Assembly (NCBI GenBank): GCA_964510575.1
Contig: CAZECN010000019.1
Span: 1 to 58,990 of the forward strand
Direction of reading: 5' to 3'
DNA: 58,990 nucleotides
Origin: CALKYB01 sp964510575
GTDB lineage: Bacteria > Bdellovibrionota_C > UBA2361 > SZUA-149 > CALKYB01
The notes under the pieces are model-generated. The model had not been told where the DNA came from. It did not search any database and saw only the letters and a list, made by a program, of their open reading frames with translations. The translations under genes and the position numbers were made by a program. The stretch's first letter is position 1; every line of letters begins with the position of its first letter. Below, one piece after another: positions 7,129-16,347 of the stretch.

Positions 7129-7535
7129 TAACGTTTGGAGAATTGTGGTTTTTTCCGGGCCTTATGCCTACCCGGCTTCTTCCTCTCAACAGCCCTACTA
7201 TCTCTAGTAAGCAGCCCAGCTTTTTTAAGCTCGGCTCTAAGTTCAGGATCTTGCTTTTCTAGGGCGCGAGCGATGCCATGCCTTACAGCTCCGGCTTGTC
7301 CAGACTTACCGCCACCACTTACAGAAATTTTCAAATCGAACTTACCTTCCTTTTCAGTAACAGCGAAAGGTTGGTTGATAACCATTTGAGTTGTTGCAAG
7401 TGGGAAGTATTCTTCTAGACCTTTACCGTTAACTACGGCCGAACCACCCTCTTCAGCTGCAGGCTTTAGGTAAACCCGAGCACTTGATTCTTTTCTTCTA
7501 CCAGTCGCGTAAGTGTAGTCGCTTTTAGCTGCCAT
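7128..7535 (-). CDS. rpsI: Small ribosomal subunit protein uS9
   Basis: The 135-residue protein shows the complete S9 pattern: ATGRRKESSARV near the N-terminus, the GGGKSGQAGAVRHGIARAL centre, and the basic C-terminal tail ending KKPQFSKR, which reaches the decoding site in the ribosome. The ATG at 7535 has an AGGAAG ribosome binding site. It is the second gene of the conserved rplM-rpsI operon, 17 nt after rplM. A structured repeat begins at its stop codon. Confidence 0.98.
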   Translation of the reverse strand: MAAKSDYTYATGRRKESSARVYLKPAAEEGGSAVVNGKGLEEYFPLATTQMVINQPFAVTEKEGKFDLKISVSGGGKSGQAGAVRHGIARALEKQDPELRAELKKAGLLTRDSRAVERKKPGRHKARKKPQFSKR

Positions 7536-7552
7536 TATCTTCCTGTTTGCTG

Positions 7553-7987
7553 CTATTGATTAAGAGGTGCAGGATTCTGCGCCTCATGGGGGTGATTCTC
7601 CCCGGCATAAATTTTTAGTTTACCAAGCTGCTTTCTACCTAGGGAGTTTGCTGGAAGCATCCCTTTTACGGAGCGCTTTATCATCTCTTCTGGCTTTCTA
7701 GCTCGAAGTTCCGCGGCCTTTTCTTCCTTAATACCACCAACGTAACCTGTGTGACGGAAATAAGTTTTATCTGCGTCTTTATTTCCGGTCAGCTTTACTT
7801 TCTCGGCATTAACAACAACGACAAAGTCGCCATCGTCATTGTGTGGGCTAAAAGTAGGCTTGTTCTTACCACGAAGAACGGAAGCTACTTCACTGGAAAG
7901 TCTGCCTAGTGGTTGGTCAGCAGCGTCAACCAGAACCCAAGCTCTGTTCTTCTCTGCATCTTCTTTAGTTTGAAAACTTGTAGTCAT
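7553..7987 (-). CDS. rplM: Large ribosomal subunit protein uL13
   Basis: The 144-residue product matches L13: WVLVDAADQPLGRLSSEVA, then the FRHTGYVGG and MLPANSLGRKQLGKLKIYAG blocks. I chose the ATG at 7987; a GTG two codons upstream (7993) is also possible. It is the first gene of the rplM-rpsI operon, with a sigma-70-like promoter at 8037-8064 and a short leader containing a GC-rich hairpin. In Escherichia coli L13 represses its own operon through the mRNA leader; whether that holds here is inference. Confidence 0.97.
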   Translation of the reverse strand: MTTSFQTKEDAEKNRAWVLVDAADQPLGRLSSEVASVLRGKNKPTFSPHNDDGDFVVVVNAEKVKLTGNKDADKTYFRHTGYVGGIKEEKAAELRARKPEEMIKRSVKGMLPANSLGRKQLGKLKIYAGENHPHEAQNPAPLNQ

Positions 7988-8008
7988 ATTCACCGTAAAC
8001 TAATCTAG

Positions 8009-8026
8009 CGGCCGATATAGTGGCCG
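8009..8026 (-). promoter_or_regulatory. Leader hairpin of rplM-rpsI
   Basis: CGGCC and GGCCG pair around an 8-nt loop between the predicted promoter and the rplM start codon. It is a candidate site for L13-mediated autoregulation, by analogy with the E. coli operon. Confidence 0.4.
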
Positions 8027-8036
8027 GAGGACAGGG

Positions 8037-8064
8037 AAAATAGCACAGAAACAGTCGGAGTCAA
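8037..8064 (-). promoter_or_regulatory. Sigma-70 promoter of rplM-rpsI
   Basis: On the minus strand TTGACT (8059-8064) and TATTTT (8037-8042) are 16 nt apart. This places transcription start near 8030, about 40 nt before the rplM start codon. Confidence 0.6.
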
Positions 8065-8093
8065 CTCCTATGAGTCTCAGCTAAAAGTTTAGT

Positions 8094-8615
8094 CTATTTC
8101 AGACCAATCTGCTCGGCTATACGTTCATTATAGGATGTATAACTCTCGGGCAATTGCCTCATAATATTAGGCCAGAAAGTACGAAAATCAGCCTCAACTT
8201 CTGCCGCCAATGATACATCCCCCTCGAGCCTTCTAATTTGCTCTATAATAGAGGTGAAATTGCCTGCAAGCCTTAGAGAAGCCTGTACTACACCATCCAA
8301 CTCAGCTTCAACTGCAGATTCACCAATCTTAAGCCCTTCGCAAATAAATTGCTGCTGAGAGATAACTGCTTCAAGGTAGCCAAAAAATCTCGCTATCCTA
8401 TCTTGGCTGGTTTGCCTTAGGGATCCCTTTTTCAATTCCTGGGCTGACCTAAAAACATTGGCACTCAAAAAAATTGAAAAATCCATTTTATTGGACAAAT
8501 CAGGAAATTTTTCCTGATCGTGGTTTATCGCCGCTCCCAACAAATCAACAAACTCCGAGGAAGAAAGTTCTGTGAGATTATCTTCATTGAGAATCGACGT
8601 CAGAAGTTTTGACAT
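8094..8615 (-). CDS. Hypothetical protein of the sigma-factor operon, 173 aa
   Basis: I do not recognise a family. The sequence is predicted largely helical, with no signal peptide or membrane segment, and is mildly acidic. It starts 4 nt after the stop codon of the secreted-protein gene (8620-9096), so it is probably the last gene of the operon that begins with the ECF sigma factor at 10728. That context suggests a role in an envelope response, but the sequence itself gives no biochemical clue. Confidence 0.65.
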   Translation of the reverse strand: MSKLLTSILNEDNLTELSSSEFVDLLGAAINHDQEKFPDLSNKMDFSIFLSANVFRSAQELKKGSLRQTSQDRIARFFGYLEAVISQQQFICEGLKIGESAVEAELDGVVQASLRLAGNFTSIIEQIRRLEGDVSLAAEVEADFRTFWPNIMRQLPESYTSYNERIAEQIGLK

Positions 8616-8619
8616 AAGC

Positions 8620-9096
8620 TTAACTTGGACAGCTAACTTTGATCGACAAGATGGTAGAATGTTTTCCAGAACTGTCCGTTCCTAGCATTACACTCTCCCC
8701 ATTGAGGACTCTTACCTTAGTACTTAAAAGCTTGCTGGAGTCAGCGCCGAGCCAATTAACTAAAACTTCGACTCTTTTCTCGCTAACGGAAACTGGCTGA
8801 ACTTTGACAGTCTGTGGCTTACCCATCGCATCAGAAACGCTAAAGCGGCTTTCTTTACCCAAAGCAACTTGCTGCCTGCGAGAAGTCATCTCATCGTATT
8901 TTTTGTAGGGCAACTTCTTCAATTGCGGCTCCATACTAACTAGAGACTTACCCAGTGAGTTCAAATCTGTGGACTTACCCTCTTTTTCCGATCCTTTGAT
9001 AACCCGCACACCAACCTCACAGTTTTGGGCAATACAAATAGCAGGAATAAAAAGGATGGCGAAAACTAGTGCGGGGATTTTACCAACTAGTGTCAT
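8620..9096 (-). CDS. Secreted protein of the sigma-factor operon, 158 aa
   Basis: The product has a clear signal peptide (MTLVGKIPALVFAILFIPAICIAQ) with probable cleavage after CIAQ. The mature part is about 135 residues, beta-rich and has two cysteines near its ends (NCEVGVRV and VSCPS) that could form a disulfide bond. I do not recognise the family. It lies 72 nt downstream of the anti-sigma gene. Being exported and encoded with an ECF sigma/anti-sigma pair, it may be a periplasmic sensor or a target; this is inference. Confidence 0.75.
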   Translation of the reverse strand: MTLVGKIPALVFAILFIPAICIAQNCEVGVRVIKGSEKEGKSTDLNSLGKSLVSMEPQLKKLPYKKYDEMTSRRQQVALGKESRFSVSDAMGKPQTVKVQPVSVSEKRVEVLVNWLGADSSKLLSTKVRVLNGESVMLGTDSSGKHSTILSIKVSCPS

Positions 9097-9168
9097 AACA
9101 AGGTCTCCTGCAGAATTTCAGACCGTTAATTTTAATAAAGTGATTTAAATAATTTGATTTCAATAGAG

Positions 9169-10041
9169 TTATCTCAATCCATCTTGCTTTGAAACCCAGA
9201 TAACAGGCGAGCCGCTACCACTATCTGGACTGACCAGGCGATGAGTGTAACCTTGAGCTGGCTTTACCCAATCTACACTCAAAGCGACTGCTCCACGATT
9301 GGCCACAACAACTCGCTGCCCCGCTACTTGCTGAGCACTGTTGCCTGTAGGTGCTGAGGAATTTACTACCGGCACTTGAGCAACTGGAGCCTGGCTTTCA
9401 CTTTGCATAGCCAAACGCTCACCTTCATCCAAACGAGGTAGAGTCTCATCCTTGCTTTCGTCTCGAGCTACTTCCAAAAGCTCCTTATTTGGCTGAGGAT
9501 CGTCCAGTTCAAGAGCAGGGGTATTAGGTATTCCATTCTGCAGTTCATTGTCATCCAATTTTACGGCATCTAGTTCGGTGGTGTCTAGTTCGACCACTTT
9601 GGTGTTACTGTCCTGCATAGCCAGTCTTGCTTCCATGCCATTCTTACTCTTTAAGGCTTGGAGATCAGGATTAGCTCCTTTAAGAGTGAAAAGATTAAAA
9701 AGAAAAAAAGCAAAGCCCGCCGCAAAACCGAGCCCTAGCATCACCTGTTTTCCAAATATTGAGCCGAAAAAAGACTCTTTCTTCTCGGCCCCTTTGCTCT
9801 CAATATGTCTATAGGAAAAACCGGGTCTATAGTCTTGTTCAATTTCTTGAGCAGCTTCATGATGCCACTTGCGAACTTCACCTTGAATCAAACTAAGCTG
9901 GCTTAAAAATTGGCTGGCTTCCGAGTCAGGCTTCTCAAGCTCATTCTCAACGGAGTGTCGCTCTTCTTCGCTAACCTCACCGTCAAAATACCTGTATAAA
10001 AGGCTCTCCCAGTCGGAAATTTCTTTGGATTGCTGTGTCAT
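9169..10041 (-). CDS. Transmembrane anti-sigma factor
   Basis: The 290-residue protein starts with a short helical domain (SLLYRYFDGEVSEEERHSVE) of the kind found in anti-sigma factors, but it lacks the HxxxCxxC zinc motif of the ZAS group. One membrane helix is at about residues 98-117 (VMLGLGFAAGFAFFLFNLF). The periplasmic part is acidic and low in complexity up to about 240, then ends in a small domain (SVDWVKPAQGYTHRLVSPDS). It begins 3 nt after the sigma-factor gene, the classic arrangement, so it most likely holds that sigma factor at the membrane. Confidence 0.8.
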   Translation of the reverse strand: MTQQSKEISDWESLLYRYFDGEVSEEERHSVENELEKPDSEASQFLSQLSLIQGEVRKWHHEAAQEIEQDYRPGFSYRHIESKGAEKKESFFGSIFGKQVMLGLGFAAGFAFFLFNLFTLKGANPDLQALKSKNGMEARLAMQDSNTKVVELDTTELDAVKLDDNELQNGIPNTPALELDDPQPNKELLEVARDESKDETLPRLDEGERLAMQSESQAPVAQVPVVNSSAPTGNSAQQVAGQRVVVANRGAVALSVDWVKPAQGYTHRLVSPDSGSGSPVIWVSKQDGLR

Positions 10042-10044
10042 AAA

Positions 10045-10728
10045 TTATCCTTTCTTTGCTGCAGCGTCTAGGGCCGATACTGCGGCTCGCTCCATAACTA
10101 TAAATTCGCTAGAAATTTCTCTGAGGAAGTTCTGTAGTTTTTTACGCGCATGGTGGAGTCGACTCATAACGGTACCTCTGGAGCAACCAACCGCCTCACT
10201 AATCTCGGCATAAGAAAGTCCTTCGACTTCTCTTAATAGAATGACTTCACGGTGCTCATGACTAAGACTGTTAATCGCCTTTCTTAAATGCTTTCCAAGT
10301 TCCATACTCTCATAACTTTTGTCCGGTGATACAACGTTCCCCATTGGGATACCCCCCTGACCCGAAGATTTTTGTAGTCCCGCATCTAGAACCTCCGCTT
10401 CTCCTACGGCTCTCTCTCTTTGACGATAACGCTTACGACTATAATCAATCGTCATATTAGAAATTATTCGGTAAACCCACGTATAGAAGCTACTTTGACC
10501 CTTAAATGAGCCGATATTCTTCCAGGCTTTTAGTAGTGATTCCTGAACGATTTCACGCGCATCGTCCGGATTTCTGTTTAAAGAATAAGCCAAATTAAGA
10601 AATCTGCGCTCATTCATCATCACTAACTTCTTAAAAGCGTCGGAATCCCCCTTTTTAGCGAGGGCTATAAGCTCCTTGTCAGACTCAGGTGAAAGCCCTT
10701 GGGACGATATATCCTTAGAATTACTCAT
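10045..10728 (-). CDS. ECF-type RNA polymerase sigma factor (RpoE-like)
   Basis: With the ATG at 10728 the product has 227 residues. Sigma region 2 is visible (FKKLVMMNERRFLNLAYSLN, then SFYTWVYRIISNMTIDYSRK), followed by a linker and region 4 (LSHEHREVILLREVEGLSYA with the helix-turn-helix CSRGTVMSRLHHARKKL). It lacks regions 1.1 and 3, as ECF factors do. The gene heads an operon with its anti-sigma factor, a secreted protein and a hypothetical protein. A TTG seven codons upstream (10749) is an alternative start. ECF factors commonly activate their own promoter. Confidence 0.93.
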   Translation of the reverse strand: MSNSKDISSQGLSPESDKELIALAKKGDSDAFKKLVMMNERRFLNLAYSLNRNPDDAREIVQESLLKAWKNIGSFKGQSSFYTWVYRIISNMTIDYSRKRYRQRERAVGEAEVLDAGLQKSSGQGGIPMGNVVSPDKSYESMELGKHLRKAINSLSHEHREVILLREVEGLSYAEISEAVGCSRGTVMSRLHHARKKLQNFLREISSEFIVMERAAVSALDAAAKKG

Positions 10729-10861
10729 CAAAATATTTGGTCTTTGCAATATGCTCTAGTCAATCAAAGGAGAAATTCTGACTTTTAGCAAGCCCCCTCC
10801 AATAAAGACGACGAGTCAGGCAAAAGATTAGTGTCAAATTAAGATTTTAAATTTATCTAAA

Positions 10862-13615
10862 CTAACCCCAACAAGAGCCTGAATCTATATCCACCTTAAG
10901 AGGTACATCTAGCTCGGCGGCACCTTCCATTACTTCCAATACTAGATTCTTAACCTGCTCCTCATCTTGAAGAGGAGCCTCTACAATCAGCTCATCGTGT
11001 ACCTGAAGAACCATTTTCGATTCTTTATGACATTCCCTAAGACTAGCATCTAGCTTAACCATTGCCAGTTTTATAATGTCAGCGGCACTACCTTGGATGG
11101 GGGCATTCAGTATAGACCTAATCAGATATCCCTTATCCCTTCCGGACGAATCAATCTGATTCAAATACCTTCTGCGCCCATAAAGAGTTTGAGCAAAGCC
11201 AATCTGCTCGGCCTTAGCTTCTACTGAGGAAAAATACTTCTTCACACCCGGGTAACGGGCAAAATAACCATCTATATAATCCTGTGCCTGTTTCCTAGAA
11301 GTACCTAGCTGTTTAGCTAAGCGAAAAGCACTTATGCCGTAGATCACACCAAAGTTAATAGTTTTAGCTACTCGTCGACGATCCTTAAGCTCCTGCTCAG
11401 TCATGCCAATACCAAATATCTCTCGAGCCGTTGCCAAGTGAATGTCTTCCCCTTCGATAAAAGCTCGCTGTAAATTGGAATCACCTGAAAGGTGAGCAAG
11501 TATTCTCAATTCAATCTGAGAATAATCAGCACAGATTAAAGTATGTCCATTCTCTGCAATGAAAGCTTCCCGAATTTTTCGACCTTTTTCAGTTCTAATC
11601 GGAATATTCTGCAAGTTCGGCTCACTCGAACTTAGACGACCAGTCGCTGTAATAGCCTGATTAAAAGACGAATGAATACGATCAGTTTCTGGACGGGCCA
11701 ATTTTAAAAGCGAATCCAAATAGGTCGAACTAAGTTTAAAAAGTTCACGATATTCTAAGATGCTTTTAACAATCGGATGGCCATCAGATAGTTTGTTCAA
11801 GACTGAAGCATCAGTGGAAAAACCTGACTTAGTTTTCTTCACTCCCTTTGTGGGAATGCCCAGTTTCTCAAACAAAATAGTCGACAGCTGTTTAGGAGAA
11901 TTTAAGTTAAAGTCCTCACCTGCCTCAGCTTTCACCTTCGCCTCGAGCTCTAAAAGTTCAGCACTGAAGGTCTCTTTTAAATCACTCAAAAGTTTTTTAT
12001 CTACTTTTATTCCGGCTTGCTCTATCCTAGAAAGAACAGGAATCAAGGGAACCTCAACCTCAACTAAAGCTGAGGCTGGGGTGAGCTCCGCCGGCCCCGG
12101 TCCTTGATGTTGATCAAGATCCGAGTGGAGTTTCTTTTCCAAAATGCCGTAGAGTCTCCAAGTCGCCTCTGCATCCCATGAAGCATAATGACATACTCGT
12201 TCAAGAGGAATATCAGCCAAGCTCTCAGCCTCTCCAACAACTTCCTCATAGGGAGCCATCTCTTCTCCAAGGTATCTCTTCGTCAAAAACTTCAAGCCAT
12301 GTTGACGGCCATCTGGCTCTAACAAGTGAGAAGCAATTAGGCTGTCGAAAACCAATCCATTAACTGTATAGCCATTGTTCTCAAGGACACCAATGTCGTA
12401 CTTAGTGTGCTGACCAATTTTACCTATTTCAGAATCCGCAAAAATAGAACCAAGCTTTTCTCGGAGCAAACCAGCATCCAGAAGCCTATCTTTCTCCAAG
12501 TTATTTTTTAAAGGTAGGTAATAGCCCTTACCCTCTTCCCAAGAAAAAGAGATCCCTAAAAGTTCTGCCTGAGAAGTATCTAGGGAAGTTGTTTCAGTAT
12601 CAAAAGCGAATTCATCAACCTTAGAAAGCTTTTCTATGAACTCATCTACTTCATTGGGCCCGACCAACTGAAAATCTTTGACAGGAGCACTTTCAGCCTG
12701 ATCTTCAGCTTGGAAATTAGCTATCGTGCCGTCAGGTCTCGGAATATCTCTAAGAAGTTTTTCGAACTCAAGCTCTTCGAAAAGGCTTTTCAGATCATCT
12801 TCCTGCGGACCGAGCCAACGGTAAGATTCAAGCTCTGAGTCACTTTTAAACGGCTCAACGTCCTGATCTAAACCAACAAGCTCGTAACTGGTTTCGAGCA
12901 GGTCCTTGCCTTCTTCAACTTTCTTCCTAACCGAAGCTTTACCACGCAAACCCTCTATCTCTTCGATTTTTTCTGGGGACTCCATCAACTTAGCCACCGA
13001 GCCAAAATGACGAACTAGGGCCTGGGCTGTCTTATCTCCAACCCCTTTCACCCCCGGAATATTGTCTGAAGAGTCTCCCCTTAAAGCCAAATAATCTCGA
13101 ACGCTCTTGGGTGGCACCCCAAATTTTTCTTCAACTTTTTCTGGGGTGTAATGGATGTCTCTCATCGCATCCCAAACAGTGATCTTCTTATCAACCAATT
13201 GGGTAAGATCTTTATCTCCACTGACTATAACTATTTCTTCAACCTTCTCTCGGCAATGAGTGGCTAGGGTGGCTATGATATCATCCGCTTCAAAACCCTC
13301 TTTCTCCAAGGATCGAAGACCCATCACCTCTACAATTTTTCTGAAATAAGGCATTTGCGGCACTAAATCTTCAGGGCATTCACCCCTATTGGCCTTGTAG
13401 TCCGAATAAAATTTATGTCTGAAGGTCGGAGCCCCTGTATCGAAGGTAACAGCTATATGCTCAGCTTTGTGCTCTTTAAGTAGCTTGACGAGCATTCTAC
13501 AAAAACCAAAAAGCGCGTTAGTAGGTAATCCACTACTGTTACTCAGAGGCTGAACGGCATAATAAGCTCGAAAAATATATCCTGAGCCATCAATAATATA
13601 AAATTTTTGCGCCAA
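10862..13615 (-). CDS. polA: DNA polymerase I
   Basis: The protein has all three PolA domains. The 5'-3' exonuclease domain fills about the first 290 residues (FYIIDGSGYIFRAYYAVQ onward, with GVGDKTAQAL). The 3'-5' proofreading domain keeps its acids: FDTETT with D339, then GQHTKYD and YASWDAE. The polymerase domain has motif A DYSQIELR (D697), motif B TINFGVIYG, and motif C QVHDELI (D874). It repairs DNA and removes RNA primers. I chose the TTG at 13615 because it begins the protein just before the conserved FYIIDGSGY block; TTG 13657 and GTG 13654, inside trkA, would add about 14 residues. It follows trkA by 4 nt. Confidence 0.95.
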   Translation of the reverse strand: MAQKFYIIDGSGYIFRAYYAVQPLSNSSGLPTNALFGFCRMLVKLLKEHKAEHIAVTFDTGAPTFRHKFYSDYKANRGECPEDLVPQMPYFRKIVEVMGLRSLEKEGFEADDIIATLATHCREKVEEIVIVSGDKDLTQLVDKKITVWDAMRDIHYTPEKVEEKFGVPPKSVRDYLALRGDSSDNIPGVKGVGDKTAQALVRHFGSVAKLMESPEKIEEIEGLRGKASVRKKVEEGKDLLETSYELVGLDQDVEPFKSDSELESYRWLGPQEDDLKSLFEELEFEKLLRDIPRPDGTIANFQAEDQAESAPVKDFQLVGPNEVDEFIEKLSKVDEFAFDTETTSLDTSQAELLGISFSWEEGKGYYLPLKNNLEKDRLLDAGLLREKLGSIFADSEIGKIGQHTKYDIGVLENNGYTVNGLVFDSLIASHLLEPDGRQHGLKFLTKRYLGEEMAPYEEVVGEAESLADIPLERVCHYASWDAEATWRLYGILEKKLHSDLDQHQGPGPAELTPASALVEVEVPLIPVLSRIEQAGIKVDKKLLSDLKETFSAELLELEAKVKAEAGEDFNLNSPKQLSTILFEKLGIPTKGVKKTKSGFSTDASVLNKLSDGHPIVKSILEYRELFKLSSTYLDSLLKLARPETDRIHSSFNQAITATGRLSSSEPNLQNIPIRTEKGRKIREAFIAENGHTLICADYSQIELRILAHLSGDSNLQRAFIEGEDIHLATAREIFGIGMTEQELKDRRRVAKTINFGVIYGISAFRLAKQLGTSRKQAQDYIDGYFARYPGVKKYFSSVEAKAEQIGFAQTLYGRRRYLNQIDSSGRDKGYLIRSILNAPIQGSAADIIKLAMVKLDASLRECHKESKMVLQVHDELIVEAPLQDEEQVKNLVLEVMEGAAELDVPLKVDIDSGSCWG

Positions 13616-13619
13616 ATGA

Positions 13620-14996
13620 TTAACCAGAAAAAATTCCGAGCTTCGAACCTGCACCAATCAACTTGGAAAGTCGGCTCATCTCACTCTTATTAGCAAAAAG
13701 GATTATATGATCTCCCTCTTCAATCTGGGTTAAACCGTCTGGGATTGTAACCTCTTCTCCTCGAATGATTGCCGCAACAATCACACCTGCAGGAAAAGGC
13801 TTATCTTTAAGAAGCTTACCAACCACTTTAGAGTCTTCTGTCACAATGACCTCAAACACTTCCGCCGTATTATCTCTTGTAGAAAATACACCTGAGACAG
13901 CACCTGGTCGCACGAACTTTAAGATACTACTCGCACCCGCAATCATCGGACTGACAACAATATCCACACCAATTGTAGTAACCAGATTTAGATAGCTATT
14001 TGAATTAACTGCTACTGCAGTTTTCTTTGCACCGAGCTTTTTGGCTAATAAGGCTGCTAGAATATTATCTTCATCGTCGTCTGCGACGCCGACGAACATA
14101 TCAACATCCTCAATACCCTCTTCTCGGAGTAATGTCTGATCCGAACCACGTCCCTTAAGAACTAAAACATCCTCGAGCTCGACAGCAAGCTTCTCGCAAA
14201 TAGCGGGATCTTGCTCGATTAATTTAAGCTTTATGTCCTTACCTGACAGCTGGCGGGCAAGTTGACGCCCAAGGCCGGAGCCACCAAAAATCATAACGTT
14301 TTTAATTTCGGAACGTTCACTACCTTCAATTTCGAAAATCTTATCTACTTCACTAGGAGCAGTCGCGATATAAACAGTGTCTCGAGTTTGAAGAATATCA
14401 GTACCGCTAGGAATAATTAATTCTCCCTCCCTAGCAATCGCCACCACCAGCATGGAGTTTACTCCTCCGTCTGTACTTCGAAATTCTTTTAAAGAGCGGC
14501 CAATAACTTTCGATTTCTTACCCAGTGTAACGCCTATGACATCGACTTTGCCATCAGCAAAATCAAGTACATCGCAAGCACCTGGAATTTCAAAAACTCT
14601 GCTTAAATAATTCGCTGCTTCACGGTCCGGATTAATGAACTCATCAAAGACCTGAGCAATACGGGGAGATAAAGAGCCCTCACCAACTAGCAATTCCCTT
14701 ACTCGAGCAATCTTTCTTATTTCAAGATTTAAACTGTCAGCAAGTAGACAAACGATTAGATTAGTCTCATCCGAGTTAGTTACGGCTACAACAATATCTG
14801 CCGTTTCAACTCCAGCCTTGCGAAGAGTCGACCTGGAGCTAGCCTTTCCAACTATGGTTTGCAGATCAAAATTCCAAGAAAGCTCTTCTAGAATTTTTTC
14901 GTTCTGATCTACAACAGTAACGTCATGCCCCTCAGTGACCAGACGTTCTACTAGGTAACTACCTATCTTACCGGCACCGGCAATTACGATTCTCAA
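13620..14996 (-). CDS. trkA: TrkA, NAD-binding subunit of Trk potassium uptake
   Basis: The 458-residue protein has the duplicated layout of TrkA: a first Rossmann RCK_N domain (GAGKIGSYLVERL, residues 6-18), a TrkA_C domain, a second RCK_N domain (IFGGSGLGRQLARQL, about 234-248) and a final TrkA_C domain. TrkA is a cytosolic regulatory ring that gates the TrkH channel in response to nucleotides. No trkH gene lies in this window. The gene is preceded by the hypothetical gene at 15007-15579 with a 10-nt gap and followed by polA. Confidence 0.95.
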   Translation of the reverse strand: MRIVIAGAGKIGSYLVERLVTEGHDVTVVDQNEKILEELSWNFDLQTIVGKASSRSTLRKAGVETADIVVAVTNSDETNLIVCLLADSLNLEIRKIARVRELLVGEGSLSPRIAQVFDEFINPDREAANYLSRVFEIPGACDVLDFADGKVDVIGVTLGKKSKVIGRSLKEFRSTDGGVNSMLVVAIAREGELIIPSGTDILQTRDTVYIATAPSEVDKIFEIEGSERSEIKNVMIFGGSGLGRQLARQLSGKDIKLKLIEQDPAICEKLAVELEDVLVLKGRGSDQTLLREEGIEDVDMFVGVADDDEDNILAALLAKKLGAKKTAVAVNSNSYLNLVTTIGVDIVVSPMIAGASSILKFVRPGAVSGVFSTRDNTAEVFEVIVTEDSKVVGKLLKDKPFPAGVIVAAIIRGEEVTIPDGLTQIEEGDHIILFANKSEMSRLSKLIGAGSKLGIFSG

Positions 14997-15006
14997 AGTT
15001 CTAGTC

Positions 15007-15579
15007 TCAGCTTATGTCTTCAACAACATCAGGCCAAAGCGCGATGCTACCTGTGCTTGAATCGTGGAAAATCCCAAGTTCATCACCGAATCGATTGAAA
15101 CCATACTTCACAGAAGCACCTTTGCTTCGTAGGAAATCTCTGGCTTGCTTCTCTCCCTTCTCCAAACGAGACTTTCTATACTCGTCAAGCAGATTCTTAT
15201 CATTAACTAGTCCAGCATCTACAAAGACAACACAGCGTGTATCCACAAATACTCTACCTACTGATTCGAATAAGTCCCTAGATACCTCTCGACCCTCTTC
15301 TCCTTGTTTGAGCGCTTTCTCCTCTGGTTGAAGATGTATCAACGACTCTTGAGCATCTCGTTCAACCTGATACTTGCCTTGTCCAGCGGGCACTACTGCT
15401 CCCCCGAATAATAGAGCGGCTTCTTCGACGGATTTATTAAAACCTGGCCCAAAATCCAACTTCTCAACGAACTGGGGATTACCAAGCATAAATTGATCTA
15501 CAACAAGCATGGCCCCACTGTTTATCTCCAGCTCCTCAGGAGGCCTCCTGTTTTCCTTATGTACTGACTCATCTGACAT
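15007..15579 (-). CDS. Hypothetical protein upstream of trkA, 190 aa
   Basis: I do not recognise the family. The protein is soluble, acidic and has no signal peptide or membrane segment. Hydrophobic strands such as GRVFVDTRCVVFVDAGLV in the middle suggest an alpha/beta fold, and the end (GIFHDSSTGSIALWPDVVED) looks beta-rich. It begins with ATG at 15579 and is spaced only 10 nt from trkA, so it is probably co-transcribed with trkA and polA. Confidence 0.65.
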   Translation of the reverse strand: MSDESVHKENRRPPEELEINSGAMLVVDQFMLGNPQFVEKLDFGPGFNKSVEEAALLFGGAVVPAGQGKYQVERDAQESLIHLQPEEKALKQGEEGREVSRDLFESVGRVFVDTRCVVFVDAGLVNDKNLLDEYRKSRLEKGEKQARDFLRSKGASVKYGFNRFGDELGIFHDSSTGSIALWPDVVEDIS

Positions 15580-15631
15580 CTTTTAATCTTCCCTTCCCCA
15601 TCAGCCTCCGGAATCGATACTCTTGATCTAG

Positions 15632-15660
15632 CTCAAGACAATCCGGGTAAGTGCCGATAC
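15632..15660 (+). promoter_or_regulatory. Alternative-sigma promoter-like site 1
   Basis: CTCAAG (15632-15637) and GCCGATAC (15653-15660) are 15 nt apart. The -10 part matches the sigma-28 (FliA) consensus GCCGATAA in 7 of 8 positions. The same arrangement occurs at 21338 and 46868. The site would drive the gene at 15736. Confidence 0.45.
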
Positions 15661-15735
15661 CTAATAAAGAGCGAGATTATGGCAAATATCCAGCCATGAA
15701 TCGAATGGGCATTTGTTAAGTATTTTAAGTAGGTT

Positions 15736-16209
15736 ATGTTAAGTAGGGACTCCAACAACTCGATTCGCAGCAGTGAAGAAATCAACAATACTATCACCTA
15801 TAACACTGATAATATTAGTATTATTAGTCAGTTCGGGGATGAAATGTCGGTTTATAGATGTCGCCGCACTTGGACAGAGATACTGAGCAATCACTTCCTA
15901 CTTGAGAAAGACCGGGATTTTAAAATGAGTATCTCGGCTAGTGAAAGTCCCTTTATTCTAACCTGTGAATTTAACTCTGCTTGTGGACGCTACGCTTTCT
16001 GGCGCTTAATCAATCAGCAGGCTCCAGAGGCAGAAAATAAGCTAATCAACTCTGGTTACCCAGGCAGCGAACTCTTCAACACCGAAGAGCCAACTGGTGA
16101 AAAAGTCGTTTCCCCATGGATTATGTCCGGTGGGGTTAGCGAACCGATAAGACGGCGAAAATCGCTGTCCAAGAAACTTTTAGAGCTTCTGTGGAACCGA
16201 AAAGGCTAA
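15736..16209 (+). CDS. Hypothetical protein, 157 aa
   Basis: I do not recognise the family. The first 40 residues are rich in Ser, Asn, Ile and Thr and look disordered. The centre (MSVYRCRRTWTEILSNHFLL, then ILTCEFNSACGRYAFWRLI) has three cysteines, and the C-terminus is basic (RRRKSLSKKLLELLWNRKG). There is no signal peptide. The ATG at 15736 is chosen, but a start at the internal ATG of MSVYRCRR (near 15844) is possible. A promoter-like motif lies 75 nt upstream. Confidence 0.6.
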   Translation: MLSRDSNNSIRSSEEINNTITYNTDNISIISQFGDEMSVYRCRRTWTEILSNHFLLEKDRDFKMSISASESPFILTCEFNSACGRYAFWRLINQQAPEAENKLINSGYPGSELFNTEEPTGEKVVSPWIMSGGVSEPIRRRKSLSKKLLELLWNRKG

Positions 16210-16347
16210 ACCCCTAAATCTCCCAACCCATAAAATACTCTCTTTAATCAAAACTGGCTTTTGCACTGTCTATTTTTATTATTCCTATCCATTCAATAGG
16301 GCTCTCTTTCCATTTTTTTTCCTAATGAAACTTGGTAAGCTTCAGTT

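Noticed and set aside
6808..7262. Plus-strand frames of 69 residues across the repeats
   Set aside because: They run through the palindromic repeats and antisense to rpsI, have no ribosome binding site, and encode Arg/Ser-rich sequence without features.
16210..16347. FMN riboswitch upstream of the RibB/RibA-like gene
   Set aside because: None of the conserved RFN-element segments is visible in the 138-nt leader.
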